From: an uncultured Eubacterium sp.
Lineage (GTDB): Bacteria; Bacillota; Clostridia; Lachnospirales; Lachnospiraceae
DNA: 64,000 nt
Direction of reading: 5' to 3'
NCBI GenBank assembly: GCA_910578975.1
Contig: CAJTRZ010000009.1
Location: forward strand, 1-64,000
The notes beneath the pieces were generated by a model. That model was not told the DNA's origin, ran no database searches, and saw only the letters and a program-made list of their open reading frames with translations. How positions within the stretch are numbered: position 1 is the first letter of the stretch; every line of letters starts with the position of its first letter. The translations under genes and the position numbers were made by a program. This document shows positions 16,478 to 25,273 of this stretch, piece after piece.

Positions 16478-17053
16478 CTATTTAATACATAAAAAATTCT
16501 TCACTATTTTTTTCCCTTCCGGTGTCAAGACTGATTCCGGATGAAACTGCAATCCATATATATCATACTCTTTATGCTTTACCGCCATAACCTCACTATC
16601 CTGTGCATCAAGTGCAATAACACTTAACTCCTTCGGCATTGTATTCGGATTTGCTGATAATGAATGATATCTTGCTCCTTTGAAAGTCTTCTCTATACCT
16701 TCAAAGATAGGCACATCCTCTAACACTGTCATCTCACTTTGTTTTCCATGCATCAGTTTCTTCGCATAAGTTACTTCTGCACCAAACACCTCACAGATAC
16801 TTTGATGCCCTAAGCAAACGCCAAGAATAGGATACTCGTCTTTCAATGCTTTTACTACCTCTTCACAAATTCCTGCATTTTCCGGCTTTCCCGGACCAGG
16901 CGATAAAATAATGTGAGATGGATTTAATTCTCGTATCTCATCTATGGTATATTCATCATTCCTAACAACGATTACTTCCCCTTTTGTCAACTCTCCTACC
17001 AGTTGAACCAAGTTATAGGAAAAACTATCATAATTATCAATTAACAATACCAT
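16478..17053 (-). CDS. trpG: Anthranilate synthase glutaminase subunit
   Basis: A class I glutamine amidotransferase that supplies ammonia to TrpE. The nucleophile C80 lies in LGVCLGHQ and the His/Glu pair in LQFHPES near residue 170. Its ATG shares bases with the trpE stop (TAATG), so the two subunits are translationally coupled for 1:1 assembly. PabA-type use in folate synthesis is possible as well, but the operon context makes TrpG the main role. Confidence 0.95.
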   Translation of the reverse strand: MVLLIDNYDSFSYNLVQLVGELTKGEVIVVRNDEYTIDEIRELNPSHIILSPGPGKPENAGICEEVVKALKDEYPILGVCLGHQSICEVFGAEVTYAKKLMHGKQSEMTVLEDVPIFEGIEKTFKGARYHSLSANPNTMPKELSVIALDAQDSEVMAVKHKEYDIYGLQFHPESVLTPEGKKIVKNFLCIK

Positions 17054-18510
17054 TACTTATTCACCTCGTTTCCTCTTTTAACTGCATCTATTACAGCCCC
17101 GGCTTTATGAGCACATTCCATATATTCACTTTCCGGCACACTGTCTGCCACAATTCCCGCTCCCGCCTGAACATATACTTTGTCACCTTTCTTTACAGCA
17201 GTACGAATAGCAATACAGACATCCAAATTTCCTGATAAATCAATATATCCGATAGCACCGCCATAAACACCTCTCGGCTCTTTTTCTAATTCATCAATAA
17301 TTTCGCACGCTCTGAATTTTGGTGCACCGGATAATGTTCCTGCCGGAAGTAATGCTGATACTGTGTCCGGGCTGTCTTTACCCTCTCGAAGTTTTCCACA
17401 AACTGTTGATGCAATATGCATTACTTTTGAAAATCTGTGAATTTTCATGTATTCCTCTACATGCACACTTCCATATTCTGCAATTCTTCCAATGTCATTT
17501 CTCGCAAGGTCCACTAACATATTGTGTTCTGCCAGCTCTTTTTCATCTTTTAAAAGCCCTTCTTCTAATTCTCTATCCTCTTCATCTGTCTTTCCTCTTG
17601 GTCTTGTTCCAGCTACTGGAAAAGTTGTCAATTTTCCATCTACTAACTTAACCATCGTCTCTGGAGAAGCACCTGCTATCTGCATATCTTCTGACTGTAT
17701 AAAATACATATACGGAGAAGGATTTGTCGTTCGAAGCACTCTATATGCACTCATCAGGCTTCCTTTATAGTCCGCTTCAAATCTTCTGGATATAACTCCC
17801 TGAAAAATATCTCCTTCTCTAATATAATTTTTAGTTTTCTCTACCATACTGCAATACTCTTCTTTTGAAACATTGCATCTAAACTCTACATTCTCTGTGA
17901 CTTCTGATTCCGGTATTTGACTGTGGTCATGAATCAACGCAATCATTTTTTCTATTTCTAAAAGTGCTGAATTATAACCCTGTCCCCCGTCTTTTGCTTT
18001 CATATTGGCTATCACCATAATCTTCTGTCTGAACTGATCAAAAGCGATTATTTTATCAAACAACATCAGATGGTAATCATCTACATCACTTGTTTTCAGA
18101 TTTAGCTTTGGTTCTGCATAACCAATCATTTCATATCCGAAATATCCAACAAATCCTCCTGTAAAAGTCGGCATGCCTTGAATCTTTGGAGATTTATATT
18201 TTTCTAACTGTTCTCTTAGTGCATCCATCGGGTCTGTCTGGGCAGTCGTTTCAATCTCTCCACTTTTTTGTGTTACTTTTCCATCTTTACAGGTAATATG
18301 AAGTACCGGCTCATATCCAAGAAATGAATATCTTGCCCATTTCTCTCCACCTTCTACACTTTCAAGCAGAAAGAAGTTCTTCCCAAATGCTTCCATCTTT
18401 CTTAAAAGAGAAATTGGTGTAATAACATCAGCATATATTTCCTTACAGATAGGAATCATGCTATAGTCCTCTAGATATTTTTCAATTTCTTCAAAACTTT
18501 GTGTTCTCAT
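17053..18510 (-). CDS. trpE: Anthranilate synthase component I
   Basis: It converts chorismate to anthranilate, the first committed step to tryptophan. The 485-residue protein keeps the LLES motif (residues 48-51) that forms the tryptophan feedback site, and the chorismate-binding C-terminal domain (DIFQGVISRRF, GASPETMVKL, ARNDIGR, GTLSGAPKFRA, QAGAGIVADS). AGGAGG precedes ATG. It is the first gene of the operon, regulated upstream by a T-box and, through LLES, by feedback. Confidence 0.97.
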   Translation of the reverse strand: MRTQSFEEIEKYLEDYSMIPICKEIYADVITPISLLRKMEAFGKNFFLLESVEGGEKWARYSFLGYEPVLHITCKDGKVTQKSGEIETTAQTDPMDALREQLEKYKSPKIQGMPTFTGGFVGYFGYEMIGYAEPKLNLKTSDVDDYHLMLFDKIIAFDQFRQKIMVIANMKAKDGGQGYNSALLEIEKMIALIHDHSQIPESEVTENVEFRCNVSKEEYCSMVEKTKNYIREGDIFQGVISRRFEADYKGSLMSAYRVLRTTNPSPYMYFIQSEDMQIAGASPETMVKLVDGKLTTFPVAGTRPRGKTDEEDRELEEGLLKDEKELAEHNMLVDLARNDIGRIAEYGSVHVEEYMKIHRFSKVMHIASTVCGKLREGKDSPDTVSALLPAGTLSGAPKFRACEIIDELEKEPRGVYGGAIGYIDLSGNLDVCIAIRTAVKKGDKVYVQAGAGIVADSVPESEYMECAHKAGAVIDAVKRGNEVNK

Positions 18511-18566
18511 ATGTCCTCCTTTACCTGATAAACACTCTAGTCTGCAAGCTGACTACTCTTTTCACT

Positions 18567-18696
18567 TGTTTAGAACAGTTCGATTCCGCTTCGCTTCATC
18601 TCACTTGAGCTGACCGCTCAATATTTATAGATAAACAAATACTCTAGCTAGCAAGCTATCTTCGTATTTGTTTATCTATAAATGCTGTTCTAAACA
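18567..18696. repeat. Structured repeat copy in the trp leader
   Basis: Outer arms TGTTTAGAACAG (18567-18578) and CTGTTCTAAACA (18685-18696) enclose a perfect 20-base hairpin (18623-18642 with 18664-18683) and the conserved CGATTCCGCTTCGCTTCATCTC core. It lies in reverse orientation between the T-box terminator and the trpE ribosome site, so it forms part of the read-through mRNA leader. Confidence 0.75.
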
Positions 18697-18699
18697 GTA

Positions 18700-18975
18700 A
18701 CAAAAAAAGCCTTTGTCCCCTAAAAAAGGGACAAAAGCTATAATAAACTTCTGCGGTGCCACCCAAATTAATGTATAACACATTCACTCATCGCATACCA
18801 TCATATGCTAACCTCTTTAACGGTAGGTATCCGTCAGCGTCTACTTCTTAAATAGTTTCGAGCTGCCCTCCCGAGTCCATTCATCACTGTTCGTTTGTTG
18901 TCTCACACCACCCGACAACTCTCTGAAAAACATCCCATGTAATTACTTACTCTCGGTCAACGGTTTATCTAATCT
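18700..18975 (-). promoter_or_regulatory. T-box riboswitch controlling trpEGDCBA
   Basis: Read on the minus strand, stem I begins with AGAGAGTTGTCGGGTGG near 18925. A specifier loop, GAATGGAC, carries the Trp codon UGG at 18877-18879. The T-box sequence GGGTGGCACCGC is at 18753-18764. An intrinsic terminator at 18702-18738 (GTCCC...GGGAC with a U run) ends the element. Uncharged tRNA-Trp pairs with the specifier and with the T-box bulge, favouring the antiterminator. All diagnostic parts are present. Confidence 0.95.
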
Positions 18976-18981
18976 TTAAAT

Positions 18982-19010
18982 AGTTTAACTCGCTAAAGTA
19001 ATAATGTCAA
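18982..19010 (-). promoter_or_regulatory. trp operon promoter
   Basis: TTGACA (19005-19010) and TAAACT (18982-18987) on the minus strand are spaced by 17 bases and lie just upstream of the T-box leader. Confidence 0.85.
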
Positions 19011-19014
19011 CATT

Positions 19015-20313
19015 TTATTTTTTTATCTTTACTTTTTTTGCTTTTGACCATTTCCCCTGTTTCTTTCCATTCACTGCACGTACCCGTACATAGTATGTTT
19101 TACCTTTTCTTAATTTTTTTATTTGGTAACTTGTTTTTTTGCATGTTCTTACTTTTGCTTTTTTGAATTTCTTATTTGTAGCATACTGCACCTTATATTT
19201 TTTAGCCTTTTTCACCTTTTGAAACTTTATACGAATCGTTTTTTTCTTAACATTCTTTGCAGATTTTATTTTTACTTGTGATAATTTAATTGGATACTTA
19301 AATTTAACTTCGTTTACTTCTCCTTCAGAACTAACTGTACCTGCATATTGATAACTGCATTTTGACAAATCAACCCACATTGCAACTCTTATACCATTAT
19401 AATACAGAGCATTTTCTTTTATCAATGCTCCTGTATTATCTATAGCATCACTATAGGCACTACACCATGCGTATTTGCTATCTTCTCCATACTGAATATG
19501 ATGACTTTTATATCCTTCTGATAACGTAAAATACGTTCCATAGGCTCCATAAGCAGCATAATTATAAGTGCCTGAAGCTTTACCGTAATCACTCAATCCA
19601 CATAGTAAAGATTTCTGCGTCGTAAATCCATAATCATTTACAAGCTCATCATGGGATAAAATAAACAATTTATCTACTGTTGTATCTTTTCCTTCTTTAT
19701 ATGTATATCCAGAAGTCACTTTGCTGTCCAAAATTGCCTCTTGTTCATCCTCTGAGAATGCCATTTCATACATAACATTATGCATATGCGTTCTTAATAT
19801 TGAATTACTCCATATAAAGTCCATTTGTTTTCCTGTATAACAGATTCCTATATCTGTATCAGTTGGCGGATAAACACAATGCTGTTCTATAATCTTATCT
19901 GATAATAATAAGGCTTTATCACCATCCATTTTTAATACTCTCCATTTAATAGGTTCATATCTAAAGTAATGTTCACCATTCCATGTTTTCCAATCATATC
20001 CTGTATTATTATTATTATTATTAGGCAAACGATTAAAGTATTTCATTTCAGTCATATGTGCTTCTTTACAGAAAACTTCTTCTCCACCTTTATAATAATG
20101 TTTAACATTGTATCCTATAACACATCCACCTGAATCACGTAAATAAGTTGTTTTACTTGTGATGCTGCTTCTATCGGTGATTTCTGTCTGTGGGTATGTT
20201 CCGAACCAGATACAATCCCATGTTGTTCTATGTTCTTTTATATCTGCTTTTACACTAATTGTATTCAATCCTAAAATCAACATGACGCACCCAATTAAAA
20301 TTTTCCGCTTCAT
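19015..20313 (-). CDS. Secreted DUF6273-like protein with C-terminal FN3 domain
   Basis: The 432-residue product has a signal peptide (MKRKILIGCVMLILG) and a long domain with the pattern seen in DUF6273 proteins: IWFGTYPQTEI, EPIKWRVLK, ALLLSDKII, a WSNSILRT segment, LFILSHDELVNDYGF and a late GIRVAMWVDL. The final 90 residues are an FN3-like domain ending YYVRVRAVNGKKQGKWSKAKKVKIKK, rich in lysine. A six-asparagine run comes from an ATT-type trinucleotide repeat near 20003-20018. GGGAGA precedes ATG. A cell-surface carbohydrate- or wall-binding role is inferred only. Confidence 0.7.
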   Translation of the reverse strand: MKRKILIGCVMLILGLNTISVKADIKEHRTTWDCIWFGTYPQTEITDRSSITSKTTYLRDSGGCVIGYNVKHYYKGGEEVFCKEAHMTEMKYFNRLPNNNNNNTGYDWKTWNGEHYFRYEPIKWRVLKMDGDKALLLSDKIIEQHCVYPPTDTDIGICYTGKQMDFIWSNSILRTHMHNVMYEMAFSEDEQEAILDSKVTSGYTYKEGKDTTVDKLFILSHDELVNDYGFTTQKSLLCGLSDYGKASGTYNYAAYGAYGTYFTLSEGYKSHHIQYGEDSKYAWCSAYSDAIDNTGALIKENALYYNGIRVAMWVDLSKCSYQYAGTVSSEGEVNEVKFKYPIKLSQVKIKSAKNVKKKTIRIKFQKVKKAKKYKVQYATNKKFKKAKVRTCKKTSYQIKKLRKGKTYYVRVRAVNGKKQGKWSKAKKVKIKK

Positions 20314-20331
20314 CTTCTCTCCCTTTCTTAA

Positions 20332-20581
20332 TCAACTTATAGAAAAGTTTTTCAGGCATTTACCTTTTTTATCAAAATAGTTATTTTTTTTTACCTTTTT
20401 AACTTTTGACCATTTTCCATAAATCTTTTTCTTTCCATTTAACTTATAAGCACGTACCTTTACGTATAATGTCTTCTTATTTTTTAGTTTGCATCCAATA
20501 TCAATCCATGCTGTAAGTCGTTTTAAAACTCCTAAAATTAACACAATCCGTACATTTCATCATAAATTCATCATTTGTCAT
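20332..20581 (-). pseudogene. Broken gene: FN3 tail out of frame with its start
   Basis: A start with a good ribosome site (AAGGAG, ATG at 20581-20579) encodes MTNDEFMMKCTDCVNF and stops after 26 codons at 20501. A different frame across 20332-20544 encodes the typical FN3 ending (TLYVKVRAYKLNGKKKIYGKWSKVKKVKK). The two pieces look like the ends of one or two former genes brought together by a deletion or frameshift. The remnant lies beside an intact gene with the same type of tail. Confidence 0.6.
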
Positions 20582-20785
20582 AAGTAACTCCTTCTCCCTA
20601 CTCATTTTATTATAAACCATTCTTTTATTGTATACATATTAAACGGCAACTTTTAGAAAAATATTGCAACAAAAAAATTTAAGTTTCATCATTTTCACAT
20701 TCAGCACCTGATGCAATTTTATTTTTCGCTAATCAAACAACAAATGCATAGCCTGAACCCAACTCCAGACTATGCATCATACTAA

Positions 20786-22855
20786 TTATTCTTTATTAAT
20801 CTGTGCTGTCTGCACATCTGGTGGAGCCTGCTCGTATCTTGATACAACATACTCAAAATCTCCACTTCCACCTGTAATAGAGCGAAGAGATGTAGAATAT
20901 CCGTATAATTCAAGCATCGGAACTTCTGCCTCTATAATCTGCTTTCCATCTTCCGGTGTCATATTAAGAATACGTCCACGTCTCTTATTCAAATCTCCCA
21001 TAATATCTCCGGAATATTTGTCAGGGGCAGTAACTGTCAGCATTGCAATCGGCTCTAACAATACTGGACTTGCTTCCATAAATCCCTTCTTAAAGGCTAA
21101 TACAGTCGCCATCTTAAATGCCATTTCTGATGAGTCAACCGGGTGATAGGAACCATCAATCAATGTAGCCTTTACTCCCACAACAGGATATCCTGCCAAA
21201 GGACCTGCTTTCACACATTCCTGTAATCCTTTTTCCACAGCCGGGAAGTAATTACGTGGTACTGCACCACCAAATATCTTCTCTTCAAACTCATAAGGTT
21301 TTGACAAGTCACCGGATGGCTCAAATTCCATAATAACATCACCGTACTGTCCGTGACCTCCGGACTGTTTTTTATGCTTCCCCTGCACCTGCGCTTTCTT
21401 TCGGATAGTCTCACGAAAAGCAATTCTTGGCTTATCTAGTTCTATCTTCACCTTATATCTATCTTCTAATTTGGATGCAGCAATCTGTATCTGCTGTTCT
21501 CCTATTCCATAAAGCAGTGACTGTTTATTTTCGTCATCAATCACAGTCTTCAAAGTCAAATCTTCAATACATAACTTTGTTAATGCCTGTGCCATCTTGT
21601 CCTCGTCACCCTTATTTACCGCACGGTATGCCATATATGTATAAGGTTTTGACATCGTTGTTGGATGATATTCAATCGGCCATCCTCGTGTAGATAATGT
21701 ATCTCCGGTTCTGGTGCTTGCTAATTTTCCAATTGCACCAATATCTCCAGAATAAAGCTCTGAAACTTCGATTACATCTTTTCCACGCATAACATAAAGT
21801 TTATTTAATTTCTCCTCTACATCTTTTGTTGCATTGTATACTGTATCTCCAGCCTTTAAAATGCCTGTACGAACCTTTACCAACGAATACTTTCCAACAA
21901 ACGGATCCATAATTGTTTTAAATACATAAGCTGAAACAGGTTTACCAGCATCAAAATCTGCCGTAACTTCTTCCCCTGTATCAACGTTCGTGGCACTCTT
22001 CATAACCTCTGCCTTGTCTGCTGCTGGAAAATATTTTTCACAAGTCTGTAGGAAACTGTTCACTCCCTGGCAACTGACACCGGAACCTATCTGAACCGGT
22101 ACGATGTCACAACGAATTACACTTCTTCTAAGCGCCTGTGAAATTTCCTCATATGTAAATTCTTCTCCTGAGAAATATTTATCCATCAATTCTTCGTCTG
22201 ACTCTGCCACTGCCTCCATCAACTGTTCACGAACTGGTTCTAATTCCGGTGTGACAAATTCTGGAATCTCCATCTCCTCGTAATTTCCGGCATCATCTTT
22301 AAATTTACGTCCGCCCATTTTTACAACATTCACATAACCTGTTAACGTCTCACCTTCAATAATAGGTAGATGAAATGGTGCAACTTTCTTTCCAAAAGTT
22401 TCTTTTAACTGCTCTACGGTCTCCATATACTTAGCGTTCGGAACATCCATATTTGTCACAAAAAAGATACGTGGTATCTGTCTTCTCTCACAAATTTCCC
22501 ATGCCTTAATCGTTCCAACTTCTACACCTGCCTTACCATTTACAACAATAACAGCTGCATCTGCCACGCTCATAGCATCTTCCATCTGACCTACAAAATC
22601 AAAGTATCCTGGTGCATCCAAAATGTTGATTTTTAATCCGTTCCACTCAACCGGTACTACGGATGCACTGATAGAAAACTGTCTGTTTATCTCCTCCTTA
22701 TCATAGTCAGAAATTGTATTACCATCCTCAACTCTTCCTTTTCTGGTAATCACTCTGGTAGCATATGCCACTGCTTCTGCAAGTGTAGTCTTTCCCGCCC
22801 CTCCATGACCGAGAAACACAACGTTTCTGATATCTGATGTTTTATAAACATTCAT
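20786..22855 (-). CDS. EF-G-like translational GTPase (EF-G2 type)
   Basis: The 689-residue protein has the EF-G domain order: G domain, beta barrel, and domains III-V (GGHGQYGDV, SSEMAFKMATVLAFKKG). Its P-loop is GHGGAGKTT and switch I is shortened (ISDYDKEEINRQFSIS), as in the EF-G2 paralogue group rather than the housekeeping FusA. The usual NKxD motif reads TNMD. No rpsL, rpsG or tuf is adjacent, which also argues against main EF-G. The start at 22855 has GGAGG eight bases upstream. Its role in translation, ribosome recycling or stress is not settled by sequence. Confidence 0.88.
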   Translation of the reverse strand: MNVYKTSDIRNVVFLGHGGAGKTTLAEAVAYATRVITRKGRVEDGNTISDYDKEEINRQFSISASVVPVEWNGLKINILDAPGYFDFVGQMEDAMSVADAAVIVVNGKAGVEVGTIKAWEICERRQIPRIFFVTNMDVPNAKYMETVEQLKETFGKKVAPFHLPIIEGETLTGYVNVVKMGGRKFKDDAGNYEEMEIPEFVTPELEPVREQLMEAVAESDEELMDKYFSGEEFTYEEISQALRRSVIRCDIVPVQIGSGVSCQGVNSFLQTCEKYFPAADKAEVMKSATNVDTGEEVTADFDAGKPVSAYVFKTIMDPFVGKYSLVKVRTGILKAGDTVYNATKDVEEKLNKLYVMRGKDVIEVSELYSGDIGAIGKLASTRTGDTLSTRGWPIEYHPTTMSKPYTYMAYRAVNKGDEDKMAQALTKLCIEDLTLKTVIDDENKQSLLYGIGEQQIQIAASKLEDRYKVKIELDKPRIAFRETIRKKAQVQGKHKKQSGGHGQYGDVIMEFEPSGDLSKPYEFEEKIFGGAVPRNYFPAVEKGLQECVKAGPLAGYPVVGVKATLIDGSYHPVDSSEMAFKMATVLAFKKGFMEASPVLLEPIAMLTVTAPDKYSGDIMGDLNKRRGRILNMTPEDGKQIIEAEVPMLELYGYSTSLRSITGGSGDFEYVVSRYEQAPPDVQTAQINKE

Positions 22856-22911
22856 ATCCAATACCTCCTTATTCAATTTTTATATCCGATGCGTTTCCGC
22901 CTCACTATATG

Positions 22912-22940
22912 TATATATTTTACTCTATATAATATTCCAA
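22912..22940 (-). promoter_or_regulatory. Possible promoter of the EF-G-like gene
   Basis: TTGGAA (22935-22940) and TATATA (22912-22917) on the minus strand are spaced by 17 bases. Both boxes are only moderate matches. Confidence 0.4.
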
Positions 22941-22994
22941 TACAAGAAAGGTTATTTTTTTAACAATCGCAACTTAATCCTCTTGATTATTTTA

Positions 22995-23017
22995 CTTTAA
23001 AGTGTTAAACTTTAAAG
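22995..23017. promoter_or_regulatory. Paired CTTTAAAG palindromes upstream of tyrA
   Basis: Two identical 8-base palindromes at 22995-23002 and 23010-23017 are 15 bases apart start to start, about 100 bases before the tyrA start. The arrangement resembles a double operator, but no regulator can be named. Confidence 0.35.
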
Positions 23018-23117
23018 CATTGAAGTTACAATGTAATAACTTGTACTTTTTATAATATTATAATAAACTCTATGTAGTAATTTTTTAGAACAATAACTGA
23101 AATATTAGGAGGCTTTT

Positions 23118-24224
23118 ATGAGAAATCCAGAAGAATTAACTTTCGGTTTTATTGGTATTGGTCTTATTGGCGGTTCTGTAGCCAAAGCATTACGACGTGT
23201 ATACCCCGGCTGTAAAATCATTGTATATAACAGAGGTGCCAAGCCACGAGTTATGGCTATGAACGATGGTACAGCCAATATTACAGTAGATAAAGTTGAT
23301 GATACTTTTCAAGAATGTGATTATATATTTCTTTGTACACCAGTAGAACGAAATGTCGAATACTTAGATACATTAAAAGATATTATAAAAAAGGATTGTA
23401 TTATTACTGATGTAGGCAGTGTCAAAACGAATATACATGAAAGTGTTTCTAAACTTAAGATGGAGACCAATTTCATTGGCGGACATCCAATGGCTGGCTC
23501 TGAAAAAACCAGTTATGAATTTGCAAACGACAGACTTTTGGAAAATGCTTATTATGCAGTTACTCCTACAGATGTAGTAAACAAAAGCTATATCGAAGAA
23601 TATACAAAAATCATTTCTGATATTGGTGCTATTCCAATTCGTATTACTTATCAGGAACATGACCGTGTTGTTGCTGCCATTAGTCATTTACCACATATTA
23701 TTGCCTCTAGCCTTGTTAATCTGGTAAAACACAATGACAGTGATTCAGAATATATGAAAACAATCGCTGCCGGCGGTTTTAAGGATATTACAAGAATTGC
23801 TTCTTCATCTCCAGAAATGTGGGAACAAATATGTATGACCAATAACACAAATATTAGCGAAATGTTAGGATTGTATATTGATGATTTAAAAACTATTCAA
23901 AATGAATTAGATACCAAAAACGGTCAGGCTATCAATGAAATGATATCAGAAAGCCGTGATTATCGTGATAATCTTGATGAGCATAATAACAGTATTATTC
24001 AGAGAAGTTATAGTATTTTTTGTGATATTATTGATGAATCAGGTGCCATCGCCACGATTGCCACTATTCTTGCTACAAACGGTGTAAGTATCAAAAATAT
24101 TGGAATTATTCATAATCGTGAACATGAAGAAGGAGTTCTTAAAATTTCATTCTATGATGAATTTTCAGCGAACAAAGCAATTGAACAACTAGAACGTCAT
24201 CGGTATAAAGTATTTAAACGATAA
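23118..24224 (+). CDS. tyrA: Prephenate dehydrogenase with ACT domain
   Basis: It oxidises prephenate to 4-hydroxyphenylpyruvate for tyrosine synthesis. The 368 residues begin with a Rossmann fold (GFIGIGLIGGS). The catalytic GGHPMAGSE segment and the AAISHLPHI helix follow, with a C-terminal ACT domain (about 295-368) that should bind tyrosine for feedback. No chorismate mutase domain is fused. AGGAGG lies seven bases before ATG. It is the only plus-strand gene in its neighbourhood and forms a single-gene unit closed by a strong terminator. Confidence 0.93.
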   Translation: MRNPEELTFGFIGIGLIGGSVAKALRRVYPGCKIIVYNRGAKPRVMAMNDGTANITVDKVDDTFQECDYIFLCTPVERNVEYLDTLKDIIKKDCIITDVGSVKTNIHESVSKLKMETNFIGGHPMAGSEKTSYEFANDRLLENAYYAVTPTDVVNKSYIEEYTKIISDIGAIPIRITYQEHDRVVAAISHLPHIIASSLVNLVKHNDSDSEYMKTIAAGGFKDITRIASSSPEMWEQICMTNNTNISEMLGLYIDDLKTIQNELDTKNGQAINEMISESRDYRDNLDEHNNSIIQRSYSIFCDIIDESGAIATIATILATNGVSIKNIGIIHNREHEEGVLKISFYDEFSANKAIEQLERHRYKVFKR

Positions 24225-24256
24225 AAATGTGGTCATATATTTATGACCACATTTTT
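24223..24256. terminator. Bidirectional terminator between tyrA and rfbA
   Basis: AAAAATGTGGTCATA and TATGACCACATTTTT form a 15-base perfect stem with a four-base loop between the convergent genes. Confidence 0.92.
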
Positions 24257-24270
24257 AAGTGACTATTTGT

Positions 24271-25146
24271 CTAAAATGTTGACCTGTTTAAAACATTTCT
24301 CAGATGTTGTCCATATGGTGACTTTCCATAATTTTCGATAGCTTCCTTTAATTCTTCGTCACCTATCCAGCCATTATTATAAGCAATTTCTTCAGGTGCT
24401 GAAATAATAATCCCCTGAATACTCTCTATCTGCTTTACAAACATTCCTGCATCTAATAGAGACTCCATTGTTCCTGTATCAAGCCAGGCAAATCCTCTTC
24501 CTAAAAGCTCAACATCCAATAATCCTTCTTCTAAATAAAGATTATTTAAATCCGTAATTTCCAACTCACCTCTGGCACTAGGTTTTACCTGTTTTGCCTT
24601 TTCTACAACATGATTATCATAAAAATAAAGACCTGTAACTGCATAATTTGATTTTGGATTCTTTGGTTTCTCTTCGATTGATACAACTTTTAAATTGTCA
24701 TCAAACTCTACAATTCCGAATCTTTCCGGATCATTAACCATATAACCAAATATCGTAGCTCGACCTGTATTTTCATATGCTTTCTTTAATCTTTTCACCA
24801 GGCCATGACCATAAAAAATATTATCTCCTAAAATCATTGCACAACTATCATCACCAATAAATTCTTCGCCAAGTAAAAATGCCTGTGCAAGACCATCTGG
24901 TGACGGCTGGACTTTGTATGAAAGATGGATTCCAAATCTACTTCCATCTCCTAATAATCTTTCAAAATTTGGCAAGTCCTGTGGCGTTGATATAATAAGT
25001 ATGTCTTTGATTCCTGCCAGCATAAGTGTTGACAATGGATAATAAATCATAGGCTTATTATATATTGGTAATAATTGTTTACTTGTAACGCTTGTTAAAG
25101 GATAAAGCCTTGTACCGCTTCCTCCTGCTAATATAATTCCCTTCAT
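24271..25146 (-). CDS. rfbA: Glucose-1-phosphate thymidylyltransferase
   Basis: It makes dTDP-glucose from dTTP and glucose-1-phosphate, the first step to dTDP-rhamnose and related surface sugars. The 291-residue protein has the nucleotidyltransferase signature GGSGTRLYPLT, followed by SKQLLPIYNKPM, and the GDNIFYGHG metal-site segment. GAGG stands before ATG. rfbB, rfbC and rfbD are not adjacent, which is unusual for a rhamnose operon, so partners must lie elsewhere. Confidence 0.95.
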   Translation of the reverse strand: MKGIILAGGSGTRLYPLTSVTSKQLLPIYNKPMIYYPLSTLMLAGIKDILIISTPQDLPNFERLLGDGSRFGIHLSYKVQPSPDGLAQAFLLGEEFIGDDSCAMILGDNIFYGHGLVKRLKKAYENTGRATIFGYMVNDPERFGIVEFDDNLKVVSIEEKPKNPKSNYAVTGLYFYDNHVVEKAKQVKPSARGELEITDLNNLYLEEGLLDVELLGRGFAWLDTGTMESLLDAGMFVKQIESIQGIIISAPEEIAYNNGWIGDEELKEAIENYGKSPYGQHLRNVLNRSTF

Positions 25147-25220
25147 CTTACATTACCTCAAATTCTATTATTCCAGAAATTATTTTTCATCCTCAATTGT
25201 AATATTTTTTGCATTTTTAG

Positions 25221-25249
25221 ATTATACTATAGCCGAATATCATTTTCAA
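25221..25249 (-). promoter_or_regulatory. rfbA promoter
   Basis: TTGAAA (25244-25249) and TATAAT (25221-25226) on the minus strand have a 17-base spacer, about 75 bases before the rfbA ATG. Confidence 0.8.
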
Positions 25250-25273
25250 CATTTTTCAACAATCTAAGTCAAC

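Noticed and set aside
20003..20018. Trinucleotide run as a phase-variation switch
   Set aside because: Changes by three bases keep the reading frame and only alter the length of an Asn run.
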